From Hymenolepis diminuta (taxonomy: Eukaryota > Platyhelminthes > Cestoda > Cyclophyllidea > Hymenolepididae), in contig CAADRB010000009.1 in the NCBI GenBank assembly GCA_900708905.1, positions 494,439 to 558,438 of the forward strand: a DNA stretch of 64,000 nucleotides, written 5' to 3'. The notes beneath the pieces were generated by a model. It was not told the DNA's origin. It did not search any database and saw only the letters and a list, made by a program, of their open reading frames with translations. Of this stretch, positions 12,572-23,046 are shown one piece after another. Numbering within the stretch: the stretch's first letter is position 1; the number at the start of each line of letters is the position of its first letter. The position numbers and the translations under genes were made by a program.

Positions 12572-14860
12572 ATGGCATCGGAAGGGAATGTGCTTCGAGA
12601 CCACGATAATCGTTGGAAAGCTTTAGAATGTATACTAGGTCGAAGTGGACCCTTACAGCGCAGCGAATTTGAACCTTCTACTGAGGTTCGATCTATAAAT
12701 GACTTATTTTCAGATGGTTAGATTGTTGACTGAAAACGTTCGTGTTCTTGTAGTGGGTGCCGGGGGTCTTGGCTGTGAAATTCTAAAATCTCTAGTATGT
12801 TAAAATTTTGCTTGTTTACTCTAGGCGTTTATGGGGTTCTGTAATATAGACGTTATCGATATGGATACAATTGATATATCAAATTTAAACAGACAGTTCC
12901 TTTTCACTGATAAAGATATTGGCAGATCGAAAGCCGAGGTAGCTGCAGAGTTTATTACGCGCCGTGTTGAAACCTGCAAAGTTACGCCGCACAACAGAAG
13001 GATACAAGATTTTAGTCCTGATTTTTACAAACAATTTGACATTGTCTTGTGTGGTCTTGATTCTGTGATTGCTCGTCGGTGGATTAACAGCATGCTTGTA
13101 AGTTGAATACGATATAGATGGGACGTCTCTGGTACAATTTTTAATGAGAATTTTGATCTTTCAGGCTAGTTTGGTCAAGTACGACGAGGACGGAAAGCCA
13201 GATTTACATACCATAATTCCCTTGGTAGATGGTGGAACCGAAGGCTTCAAGGGACATGTCATTGTTGTTCTTTTTGGTTTCACGGGTTGCATTGAGTGCA
13301 GTTTAGATCTGTACCCACCTCAGGTCAATTTCCCCCTCTGTACCATTGCGCAGACACCAAGATTACCTGAACACTGTGTTGAATATGTGAGATTGCTGCT
13401 ATGGCCCAAAGAACAACCTTTTGGACGTAAGTTCAAGTAATCTTCTCACCATTTCAACTTGTATTTGCTACAAGTCATTTGCGTTTTAGCTAACGTGGCT
13501 ATAGATGGTGATTCTCCGGAACATCTTGAATGGATCTATAATCGATCTTGTGAACGAGCAAAAGAGTTTGGGATTCAGGGTGTCAACATGCGTTTGGTAA
13601 AGGGAGTTGTTAAAAGAATTATTCCCGCCGTTGCCTCGACAAATGCGGTTATCGCGTCAGCTATCGTTACTGAGGTGAGTTTTTTATTTTTGATGTTTCG
13701 AAGACTTTCCATCTAATGATTTAAATTGTACGTCTTAGGCTTTCAAACTCCTGACGATATGTTACGATTATCTGAACAACTACATGAATTTTGCTGATAT
13801 TGAAGGAATATATACGTACCGTTTTCAGATAGAACGAAAGGTGGGCTAGTGGCAACTTAAAATTAACTTTTTTTACTCTCATAGCCAGATTGTCTTGTTT
13901 GTAATAATATGCCGAAATCGCTTTGTCTTTCACCGAAATCGACCCTTAGAGATCTTGTGGACCATTTGAAACACGATTCAGACCTGTAAGTCTTCATTTT
14001 TGCTATAGAGTTTATTCAATCGCTTTCTTGCTAGACAAATGCAGTCTCCTACGGTGATGACAGTTATGGATGGTGCCAATCGAACTCTCTTTGTAGACTT
14101 TGATGAAGCTATGCATGGACTTCGAGATAATTTACCTAAAACACTTAAAGGTGAGTTAGGACTCTGGCTTAGAATTTTCCTTTATCCCTAGCTAAATACT
14201 CTTATGGAGTAGTAATGTCTAGTGCTTAATGCGAGCTTTTCGATTATAGGGGTTCCATGCTGCCTTTCTTCTGCTTAAGATGTGTTAGAAAACACTTATG
14301 CAATTATTAAGACTATTTAATCAAATTGATTAGAAAATTATCATATCTAATATATGATTTGGGTGGGGAGATATAAAGCTGCCGGTGTCACATTAAATGG
14401 AGGAAAAGGAATGCGAGATTTGAAAAACAGAAATTTTCTTTGACATCGAGTAGTTGCTTCTCCTTTTTATGAAAATACAAATACTCATCCCTGAAAGAAA
14501 GGTAAGGGGGAAAACCTGCAGCTCAGATATCGCTTTTCATATTAAGAAAATAAATTCGCATGTATTGAATTGGATACGTGCTAAATGATTGGTTTTCTGG
14601 TTTGCTGCTCTTATAAGAAACTCACATTTTTCTATATCTTATTAACCAGAATTTACCAATGCGATGATAACTCTTTGTTCTTTTCGTAGCCACATATTAT
14701 TTAATAAACCGTTTTAGAAATATTTTTGCCATTAAGGGACCATCTAAAACTCCTTTTTTTTCCAGAGTTGCATTTGACCGACGGTCAACTTTTGACAGTT
14801 ACAGATGTGACCACCTCAAAACCACTCACTTTTCGGCTTTGTCTCTCCAACTCGAATTAA
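12572..14860 (+). CDS. UBA3: NEDD8-activating enzyme E1 catalytic subunit (UBA3)
   Basis: With its partner NAE1 it adenylates NEDD8, holds it as a thioester and passes it to UBC12 for cullin neddylation. Nine exons: 12572-12685, 12714-12794, 12825-13097, 13165-13426, 13490-13674, 13739-13840, 13885-13985, 14035-14150 and 14766-14860. All phases close to 442 aa (human about 463). Visible features: nucleotide-binding [24 protein letters not shown]; zinc CxxC pairs CIEC and CLVC; the catalytic cysteine in [16 protein letters not shown] (codon 13339-13341, residue about 215); C-terminal ubiquitin-fold domain ending in [18 protein letters not shown]. The first two introns are only 28 and 30 nt. 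ATG 12572 is the first in-frame ATG. An open frame extends up to a TAA at 12497, so a longer trans-spliced N-terminus is possible. AATAAA lies at 14909. Confidence 0.95.
12686..12713 (+). other. Ultrashort intron (28 nt) in UBA3
   Basis: The donor is GAG|GTTCGA and the acceptor TTTTCAG|ATG. Removing it joins FEPSTE to [18 protein letters not shown] with no gap against known UBA3 proteins. Left in, it runs into a TAG stop. Confidence 0.9.
12795..12824 (+). other. Ultrashort intron (30 nt) in UBA3
   Basis: The donor CTA|GTATGT and acceptor TACTCTAG|GCG are both strong. Removal restores [17 protein letters not shown] without insertion or deletion relative to the family. Confidence 0.92.
14151..14765 (+). 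other. Last UBA3 intron (615 nt)
   Basis: AAG|GTGAGT donor and a T-rich TTTTCCAG acceptor. No nested feature was recognised. Confidence 0.8.
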
Positions 14861-14908
14861 ATGGTCCCCTTTATTTTTGTCTTGCTCTTTATCCAATGTC
14901 TTTTTTTT

Positions 14909-14914
14909 AATAAA
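14909..14914 (+). terminator. Candidate UBA3 polyadenylation signal
   Basis: AATAAA lies 49 nt after the UBA3 stop and about 200 nt before the first codon of the next frame. A T-rich tract ending in CTCTAG (14942-14954) follows and could be a trans-splice acceptor region. Confidence 0.55.
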
Positions 14915-15111
14915 AGCTTTTGTTACTTGCAAAAACTGCGCTTTTTTTCTCTAGCTGCTATTTTTATTACATAAACACCTTTGGGCACTTTTCGTGTTCA
15001 TAAGTCTGCAGTTTTAATTCTTAACATTACTTTTTGTGGGTAGGCAATTGCCTTTACAGCCCTACATAGCTTTTCTGAGGCAGATTTACTTATCGATTCA
15101 TTGATGAATTT

Positions 15112-15113
15112 AG
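15112..15113 (+). promoter_or_regulatory. Candidate spliced-leader trans-splice acceptor for the SelU gene
   Basis: The AG of GAATTTAG lies immediately before the first in-frame codon (ATA) of an ATG-less frame. A leader ending in AUG would give Met-Ile-Ser-Ala-Leu. The pyrimidine tract is weak. A stronger tract ends at 14954 and would need an extra cis intron. Confidence 0.45.
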
Positions 15114-18100
15114 ATATCCGCTCTAACTGGTTTGCCACTTCTTCGATATTGTGCAGCCACATTGGCTGTCCGCATTTGTCGAATTTCCTCTCAACACCGA
15201 GCAAACTATCGCCATCAACTGCAGTACGTTAGCCTCTCAGAAGAGCCCTTTGCTACCTCAGTACCTCCAAATGCCCCAGATCTCCTCCTTCCCCCATCTC
15301 TTGATCCTCCACTGAGCAATAGTGTTCCCTGGTCAAGTCTTGACCCCTCAACTACTCTTCTAATTGATTCTCGAAGCCCGTCTGAATATGCAGCGGACCA
15401 CATTCAAGGAGCCGTTAATATCCCTATTCTGTCTGACTCTGAGAGAGCTGAGGTGGGAATAATCTTTTCCCGTGGAAATACCCTTGAAGCGAGACTAAAG
15501 GGTGCCAGATTTGCTTGCAACAACATAGCAGAGTCGCTGACACCAGAAGGTCCTCTGGCAAGGCTTTTGAATGGGCAGAGTAAGAGTTTGAATAGTTTAT
15601 CTGGCTCTGTGTTGCCACTAAAATTGCTGGTATACTGTGCACGAGGTGGACAGAGATCGATGGGAATGGCGACGATTTTGGCCGAGCTGCATTGTCCCAA
15701 TTGTGAGGTCATGTGTCTGGCTGGTGGATATAAGGCCTGGAGGAGGTTGCTCGTTAGACAACTCAATTGTTGGCCAATGCACATTGCACCGGGTGGAATG
15801 TCTGGAAACTTGTGGGTCCTCTCCAGTCTTACAGGTGACTGAGTTTCGGATATTTTGTTAATGTCATTAACTTTCTTTAGACGACCTTGTAATATTATTC
15901 TGACTAAGCCGATTGAGCATTTCTGTCTTACATTTTGATGCGTGTATTGATCTTCATTACATTGATTTCTCATTGGCTTACCATCATGTTTTATGGCATA
16001 CTTGCCCGATTTCTTTGTGCTTTATGGTTGCTTATCCAATCGACTTCTAGCATAATTGTAGTTCAGTACATTCAATTTTTCCGGTGTCATATTCAATCTC
16101 ACGTTATGATCTCCATTTGAATATTAACAGTGTTATTATGTGATTTATTTAATCGTTATTTTATTGCGATGAAAATTGAACTTTCAGTTACAAACCTAAA
16201 GGAACAAGCGAGTATTTTTCATCCCTTGAACCATCTCAGGATTGTGTAAGATTTGTGACAATCTTATTAATTTAAGTCTTAAGGCTTTTGGCAGATTTCC
16301 AGTGTTTTCACCCCCATTCTCTTTGAACTTAATTACGAGGCTTAAATAATAAAATATACTACTCGGAACTAAACTAATGCTAGAATTATCCACTAAGAAA
16401 TGCAATATTGCCCTACGTTGGAGTTCAGTTTTTGCATCAGAGTAGTGAATATTCAAGAAATTAAAAAACCATGTTATTTCTTGTTTCTTTATTTGAATGT
16501 CCTTTAATTATTTATCACGATTCGTCCTTCTAGTGAACAGTGTTCGTATGTAAAAATTATTGAAGTCTCATCATTAGTCGTTATTTTCCATTTTATAGAT
16601 GACTTTTAAGAATATTTGATACACGATCGGAAACCTGGAGTCTAAACTTATTAGTTTTCTTGAGTATATTCTTTAAAAAAATTAAACATTTGAAGATTGT
16701 CAGAACCTGAAAACTTTTAACGTGAAATTGTGGGAAAGGTAACTTGATCTTGTGGGCAATACCAAAATCGAAGTGTCAGACTTCATGTTAAAAATAAAAT
16801 TACCTTATAACCGTTTTACCATACACAAACTTGTTCACTTGTTATTATTCGGAATTTTGTTTTCTGTCCATCTTTTTGTAGGTTGTGGGAAAACCCTACT
16901 CCTCGAGGAGTTGGAAAAATCGGGGGAGCATGTCCTCAATCTGGAGCGTATGGCCGAGCACAAAGGTTCCATGTTTGGTGGCAGCGACCTCACCAAATCC
17001 CCAACGCAGAAAGTCTTTGAGTCGCGTCTCCATGCTGCACTCCACTCATGCCTCAACGCTCCATGTATCTGGACAGAGTGCGAATCGAAAAGTGTCGGTC
17101 CCTCATGCCATCTGAATGAGGGTTTCTGGCGCCGTCTGCGTGGAACTGAGGGCACGAGGAGGATCTGGCTTAGTGCATCGCTTAATTCTAGAGTAGATTA
17201 TATCTTACGGGACTATGCCGATTGGGTTGTGTGCTCGGAGGAGAAACATGAATGGGTCCTTAAGTCGTAAGTCGAGCAAGTTTCGCATAATAAGTCCATT
17301 TAGTCACACACTGTTGGTCTAAACCATACCATTTAACCTAACTGATGTACGGCCTTCAAGTGTATTATTTTTGTGCTGTAATTTCAAAACAACTTGAAGT
17401 ATTCATGATTTTGGTTCACACTTTTAACCATCTGGAAAGGCGAATTTTCTGAATCCTAATTTGACAAAGATATAGGGTATTCTAAGATCCTTCTAGTTCT
17501 AAAAATCAAAATGTCCTGTTATGTAACACTTATATTCATTGAAATTTGTTTCGTTTTGAGTGCACTTATCTGCTCTTTACTATATTAAGGATATATTGTA
17601 TGTAGTTTTTTTCATTATATTTCACTTTCCATAGATGAATTATTCTAATATTAGGTTTCGCCACTTAAAATTTGGTCATGCTTTTTGGCGTGGTATTTCC
17701 ACTACAAGTTTAAATTTACAAGAATGTGCCAAGTTATCGGCTCACTATGAAGTTTGAGGGTGATGAAGGATCTCTATAGAAGTACATGACTCGATCGATT
17801 GAAAAACCGCAGGCAATAGTAATGTAAAACACAAGGCCACAGGTTAGGAAACTGCGAGTGGTTGTTAAATTAATGTAAGCATCCCACTAGTTTCTTCATT
17901 ATTAAAACTTCCAATGTTGAATATTCCCAAATGCTCAGACCATGACAGTCTTATGGTTTTATGGACAAAACGACGTCAATGGCAACTTGGGTTATATGAA
18001 AACTGTTGGTCTCAGGACTTGGGTCACTACTTTCACATTATTCTTCTCTTTCCTTAGTAAGTGTAATATTGAAAACTGTAATCCCTTGTCAAAATCTCAT

Positions 18101-19453
18101 CTTTGATACGACCTTATAATTTAATGAACTTTGTAATAAAAAGCAGATACTCTTGTACCCCATGTTATGCGCGTTTTTATCGTGTTCACTTTTATAAAAC
18201 AATAGTGATTGGAAATTTGTTTTTAAAATTTTCAAAATAGGGAGCCCCTTCCCAACCATACTCTGACCGTTTCTATCAGACCTCCTTTACGATTTTGCGC
18301 ATGTCATAATCCGGGTTTGTTACTAGTATCTGTTATCTCAAATGAATTAGGTAGTTGTTGTATGTATCTCTGTGCATACGTTCTTTGTCTAGGTAGTCAT
18401 TCTTTTTATTCGAAGTTTAAAAATTCTCTTGAGCAGGCTGTTTGAACATTGAGAGTTGACTGGATCATCATTATAACGGATCTCCAGTTTTGTTATTTAA
18501 CTTTACTCTTCTCGTTGATTTCAGAATCTAGACATGTGAGAATATCTAGACATCTACTGTTTCCAGTAGATAACTATAACTATCAGTTTCTCTAACGTGC
18601 CAATGTTTGTTGGAGTAACAAGACTCGAGGTCACCAATTTCGAAGTTCAGTGAACCAGAACTACATCTTAGAAGCTAAGACTAAAGCTAACCTAAAGTTA
18701 AAAGCTAACAGCAAACAACAGTTCAAAGAAGTAGAACACAACGAGTTATGTAGGCCAAAGTATATTGAATAAGCCAGGACGAGGATTCGAGAAAGTCAGA
18801 GAGAGAGAGAGAGAGAAGGGGAAGAGAGGAGATGAGAGACTTATTACAAGTGCATGGTTTGCTCGTGTGTATGAGTGGGAATGCAAGGGGTTTATATAAG
18901 CCACTTGGGCAGGGAGGCGCGTGAGGGTATAAGTGCACTTTTAAACGAGACGGGATGGTTATAAAAAAAGGATAATCGATAAACTCGTCTAAACATGACA
19001 TAAGGGTTTGAGTCATAGAAACATAAAGCCAAAAGGGAAAATTTCATGAAGAATGTGATTAAATGGTAATTTTCGTAAGCACATGGAGAGTCATTCTTCA
19101 AGTTAATCAAAAAGTATACGTTATGTGGGCCTTTGTTTCTTGCTAACAGACTGGCAAATTATCACAGCAAGAAGCGTCTCGAATCCTGGCGTGGACTTAT
19201 GCAGCGTGGAGACTTTGCAGCCTTCGTAGCGGAACTCCTCGAGCATCATTATGATCCTCTGTACAAAAAATCCCGCGGTCCAATGCTGCAGCACTTTGCT
19301 GACCATGGTCTACTCCATCGTATTGAACTTCCTACCATATCTCAATCCTACTTTCGCCTTGAAGTCGTTCCCCGATTGCTTGAGCTTTCCACTCAAGAGA
19401 ATCAATTCGGTCCTACTACCACTCAGAACTCTGTAGCCTTGTTTCATTTTTAG
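15114..19453 (+). CDS. mnmH: tRNA 2-selenouridine synthase, SelU/MnmH type, probably mitochondrial
   Basis: Bacterial MnmH replaces the sulfur of 2-thiouridine at tRNA wobble U34 with selenium from selenophosphate, via a geranylated intermediate. Exons: 15114-15834, 16882-17266 and 19150-19453; phases close at about 469 residues plus an initiator. An N-terminal rhodanese domain shows LLIDSRSPSEY and HIQGAVNIP, with the catalytic cysteine in YCARGGQRS (codon 15636-15638). The C-terminal P-loop domain shows TGCGKT, then LERMAEHKGSMFG, ESRL and ECESKSVG, the MnmH-specific order. No in-frame ATG lies between the TAG at 15111-15113 and the conserved domain. The frame starts right after that AG, so a spliced leader ending in AUG would supply the start. 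The arginine-rich, acid-free N-terminus looks like a mitochondrial presequence. The Walker A box has Ser where Gly is usual and is split by intron 1. Confidence 0.9.
15835..16881 (+). other. SelU intron 1
   Basis: ACAG|GTGACT donor and TTTTTGTAG acceptor. It interrupts the Walker A codons. No nested gene was recognised. Confidence 0.8.
18600..19090 (-). mobile_element. LTR/TRIM-like element, copy A
   Basis: Read on the minus strand, it shares a long block with 26650-26945 (plus): TTTATCGATT, then a CCCGTCTCGTTTAAAAGT-like stretch, GCCCAAGTGGCTTATATAAA with a TATA box, a pyrimidine-rich tract, CTCGAATCCTC, and a TGTTTGCTGTTAGC-type stretch. A run reading ATTGGTGACCTCGAG follows near 18630, resembling the start of internal sequence in Gypsy-type elements. 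No coding capacity is seen. The layout suggests a solo LTR or a miniature terminal-repeat element; the ends are not precise. Confidence 0.55.
18799..18816. repeat. (GA)n microsatellite
   Basis: An uninterrupted GA run within the pyrimidine-rich tract of the LTR-like element. Confidence 0.9.
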
Positions 19454-19586
19454 TAGTCCCCTACTGTAAAATATCCCAATATGACATAAATTCTAGAATA
19501 GATTTATTCACCTACGTATCTGACTGGTTGTTTTTCCATTTGTTTGTTTAAATATTTAAATTTGAGTTGAATTTAAAATGTACTTA

Positions 19587-19588
19587 AG
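19587..19588 (+). promoter_or_regulatory. Candidate spliced-leader trans-splice acceptor for MRPL2
   Basis: The AG in TACTTAAG directly precedes GCA CGC CTC, the first codons of an ATG-less frame. The preceding in-frame TAA is four codons upstream, so the frame cannot extend further. A leader AUG would give MARLFGKSLAILV, a plausible mitochondrial presequence. It lies 134 nt after the SelU stop. Confidence 0.55.
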
Positions 19589-21587
19589 GCACGCCTCTTT
19601 GGAAAATCGCTGGCCATTCTCGTGAATGAGCTGCCTTCGCCCCGGTGAGTTGGTTTTGTAGCACTACAACTAATGAAAAACTAATCAGTAGGATGTTGTT
19701 TACTGTTATCGATTTCAGATATGTGAGAGGGTTGCAGACTTCAGCATGCCTACAAAGGCACCCGGGTATAGTTTATCCCTATAAACTGAGCTGGCAGTGG
19801 TTGATTGATAAACATATTGATCCAACTCAGTACACAGTGGATCCGATTAGGAAGATTAGAGCGGGAGGACGTGGTCCTGATGGTATGTTTGAAATTGTTT
19901 CAGGACGTGGTCCTGAACCACATTTTTGAGATTGTATTTATGTACCACTTTCCTCCTCATTAACAGGTCGGATCCAGTACAAACACCGTACAACGGGTTT
20001 GAATATGCCCTACTTCCTTGTTGACTATGTTCGTTCACGGCAGATGGAAACAAAGCAGATTCATGAAGAGGTTATCCTCAAAGTGAGGCACTTCATTAAT
20101 GTTAATTAGTTAATTTTTTTATTTATTACCGACGACAAGGTAAGGAATTTAAATTTTTTTCGTGGGAAGAGTAAACTAATCCGTTGAGGAGTTAAGGGAA
20201 GGAGATCGGGTGGAAGCTGAGAATGAAGCCAGGCTATCAAAAGTCTTCCTTCATTTGGTTTTCGGAATCAAATTCTCGGAAACAGCGAAAAAAGACTGAC
20301 AATACATATTCTTTAACCTAAGTTGAATAGAGAACATGCAAAAATCCCAAGTCCCATGGACCAAATTTCACCAATATTAAAACATAAATAGTATACATCT
20401 CTCTGTCCAAATAGTATGACGCATGCTAGCTTTATAAGTAGATTTACAGCTATTATAATTCTACCAGCGGTTTTGACGTTGATGACGGATATAACCCTGA
20501 ATGGCTAATCTGATTTATTATCTCCTTCCATTATTCAGCTTAGAAATCTTGAAATGAGTTGGTGAAAAATTACAATTACGAGATTTAAATCCAACTTGAA
20601 ATATCTGACAATTAGAGGGCTTTGATCCACGGTATATGCAATCCCGATATTTTGTGCTCACTTACATCAAAGTCATAAATTATACCGTGTTTGTATCTAA
20701 ACACTAATTTCTTCATCGTAAATTTTATAGATAGCCAAAAATTGGTGGCGAGATCCCTACATAGCTTTGACAGCTTGTGGAGAGGTTAAGCGATGGATTA
20801 TTGCCACTTCCAACATGAAAGAAGGCGACATTATCCGCTCACACTGGGAGATTCCTACCATTCCCGGTACATCAGCCAAACAACTTGCTTAAATAATTTG
20901 CCACAACTGCTTAAATAAAAATATAATTTAAATTATTTTAAACTTATAGTCCTACCAAGTCCTGGTGACGCATACCCTGTTGGCGCCTTACCCGTGGGAA
21001 CGCAAGTCTGTCAAATTGAATTATATCCGGGACAGGGCGCTGAAGTATGCCGTGCAGCTGGAGCCACTGCAACTATTGTTCGACGTGGAGCAGCTGTCCA
21101 CGACTTGGATGGTCTTAGCAGACAACTCAATGATATGCTCTCTGCAGAACCGATAGACGACTGCCATACTTGTGTTCTTCAACATGACTCCACTAAACGA
21201 GAAATCCGTCTTCTTCCAACCTGTGTGGTGGTCGTAGGTCAGGTCTCAAACGAAAACCACAATAAGGAGAATTACAGAAAGTTCGGTGAGAAGTACTGGC
21301 ATGGGATCAAGCAGCGCTCCGGTCTGTACCAAAAGAAAACAGGACGGTTTGGACGAAAGATTTACCCCGTGGACCCTCTCTTAGATTGTACGAAAGGTAC
21401 AGAAGTGTCGGATGGAGAGATTAAGGCTAAATTCACACTCTCGGATAGACCTGAAGCGGAGAGGCGAAGAGATAGGGAGGTGTTTGCTGACTCCCTTCTT
21501 ATGAAACGACAGAAGATTCCACCTGTACCTGGACCTAACAATGGCCTACCTCATACCCTACCTGAATTTACCTGGCGTCATGTTTAA
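19589..21587 (+). CDS. MRPL2: Mitochondrial ribosomal protein uL2m (MRPL2)
   Basis: Large-subunit mitoribosome protein that binds rRNA near the peptidyl-transferase centre. Exons: 19589-19644, 19719-19882, 19967-20082, 20731-20866 and 20950-21587; phases close to 369 codons plus a leader-supplied Met (human 305 aa). Recognisable blocks are GGRGPDGRIQYKHR, the uL2 RNA-binding start; DPYIALTACGEVKRWIIAT; GALPVGTQVCQIELYPGQGA; CRAAGATATIVRR; and a C-terminal stretch with NHNKENYRKFGEKYW, RSGLYQKKTGRFGRKIYP. About 26 residues are inserted between VRRGAAV and LLPTCVVVVGQVSN relative to human. The tail beyond PVDPLL is about 70 residues longer than human. The N-terminus is basic and hydrophobic. 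AATAAA lies at 21609. The short distance to SelU on the same strand suggests co-transcription. Confidence 0.94.
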
Positions 21588-21667
21588 GCAATCTGTAATT
21601 TTGTAGTTAATAAATATTTAAGTATCCATATTCTTAAACTTCTCTTTGGGAAAAGTGTTCACAGTAC

Positions 21668-21846
21668 CTGGGTAGTGGGAAGGTATCCTGAAACTGCTGA
21701 AAAACTGAAAAACGTTCTACCACCTCTTTAATTGGCCGGAATTAAGCAATAGGGTTGATCACCAACATCACTGGAGGTACACCGATGGGTGTTGATATCG
21801 CGGTCTCCGATTTTACAGACTTACACGTTGGTCACTGCGCCACTGG
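21668..21846 (-). repeat. tRNA-derived SINE, copy 2
   Basis: The minus strand reads CCAGTGGCGCAGTGACCAAC at its head (A-box-like), TCGGAGACCGCGATATCAAC, CATCGGTGTACCTCCAGTGA and TTTCAGGATACCTTCCCAC at its tail. This is the best-preserved order of head, body and tail after the copy at 53663. Confidence 0.8.
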
Positions 21847-22039
21847 TGTATTAGTTACATCCTAGAGCTTTTGTTTTACCGTTCAGAATATTTACGAAAA
21901 TCGAAAGGGATACTTCGGTTTAACTAAATATTCGGTACCAAGGATTAAAGGTAGTACTCATGTAGAAATATTCTAAGAGAATGAAATCTTCGTTACAAAG
22001 CGTGAAACCGCATCGCTCAAACCACATAAAGTGACTGTA

Positions 22040-22310
22040 ATTGTTACTGCTAAGGCTAACAATAGACAATCACAGTCTCCAAGTCGGATCGTGAATGGAC
22101 TAAATTGCATTGTGAAGTACCAATTAGAATTCGAAGGAGTGTGAGAGAGAAGTGAAGATCGGGAGCGAATAACAGGAGAAGAGCACGAGAAACAATCGTT
22201 GGTCTTAAAGTTGACGTGTGTGTTACAACAGGCGAAATAGCTGAATCACCACGATAGAGGCAAGTGAAAATCGATAACCTACTACTGCTGCACCTAGGGA
22301 CGGAATGTAG
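22040..22310 (-). repeat. Diverged LTR/TRIM-like relic, copy C
   Basis: On the minus strand GTTATCGATTTTCAC, a pyrimidine-rich block, CTTCGAATTCTAATTGG and ATTGTTAGCC occur in the same order as in copies A and B. Similarity is low and could be partly compositional. Confidence 0.3.
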
Positions 22311-23046
22311 TGATTGCACTTAGTCGACATAAAAATGGTTTAAATTCACACGTGGTTTGAAAAAATAATTTTGAGAAACATTTGGGGAGTAGCCTTTTAG
22401 GACTGCCTAAATGATTAGGGCTTTATTAATGTATTGAGAATAGTGAAAATCCAGAAATTGACTATAATGCATGCATGTTTGCACAACTTGTGGTATCTAG
22501 GCTCTCAGTATCTGGTCACATAATAAACTTACCTTGAGACAAAGTGACTTGAGAATGATTGACTGTTCCCTGTTGTTAGGTGGGTCTAAACGGTTGTAAT
22601 CAAAGCAATAAAATTAGATAGGATTGAGTCATATTTGCTCTCTCGAGGTCTTTGTATGTAATTCCCAATAGATTGCACAAGTCATCTTAAAGGAGCTAGT
22701 CTGTCTGGAATGAAAAGGAAAGTGGTAGATAGCCGACGAACCAAAATTCAAAGCCCCAGATTCTTGCTTCGGTATGAGCAATTTCCACAGATTGTCTCTA
22801 ATTCGAACATAATCCTTATCGACATACGAATGCACGCCGCTCCTAAGAGTTATTCGGGGCATAAACTGTAATCATTCTGGCTGTATTAACCAACAAATAG
22901 CAATAACATGCATTCATTTACATATAGTCATTGTTCAGTTAATACAGTGTCTTGGAGTAACTGCACCTCCGTCACTAGTGCAGTGACTAACTAGAATCAC
23001 TAGTGTAAAAGAGCTCTACTTTGCAAAAGAAAGACAATTTGAGGGG

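Larger units (their letters stand above)
17267..19149 (+). other. SelU intron 2, contains an LTR-like repeat
   Basis: TC|GTAAGT donor and GCTAACAG acceptor. The minus-strand LTR/TRIM-like element at about 18600-19090 lies inside it. Confidence 0.8.
21588..23046. other. Intergenic region with SINE and LTR-like relics
   Basis: The MRPL2 polyadenylation signal AATAAA (21609-21614) is followed by a minus-strand SINE (about 21668-21846) and a diverged LTR-like segment (about 22040-22310). Nothing further was recognised. Confidence 0.65.

Noticed and set aside
15215..15973. Minus-strand ORFs of 62-189 aa opposite SelU exon 1
   Set aside because: Antisense shadows of a well-supported coding exon; no domain in those frames.
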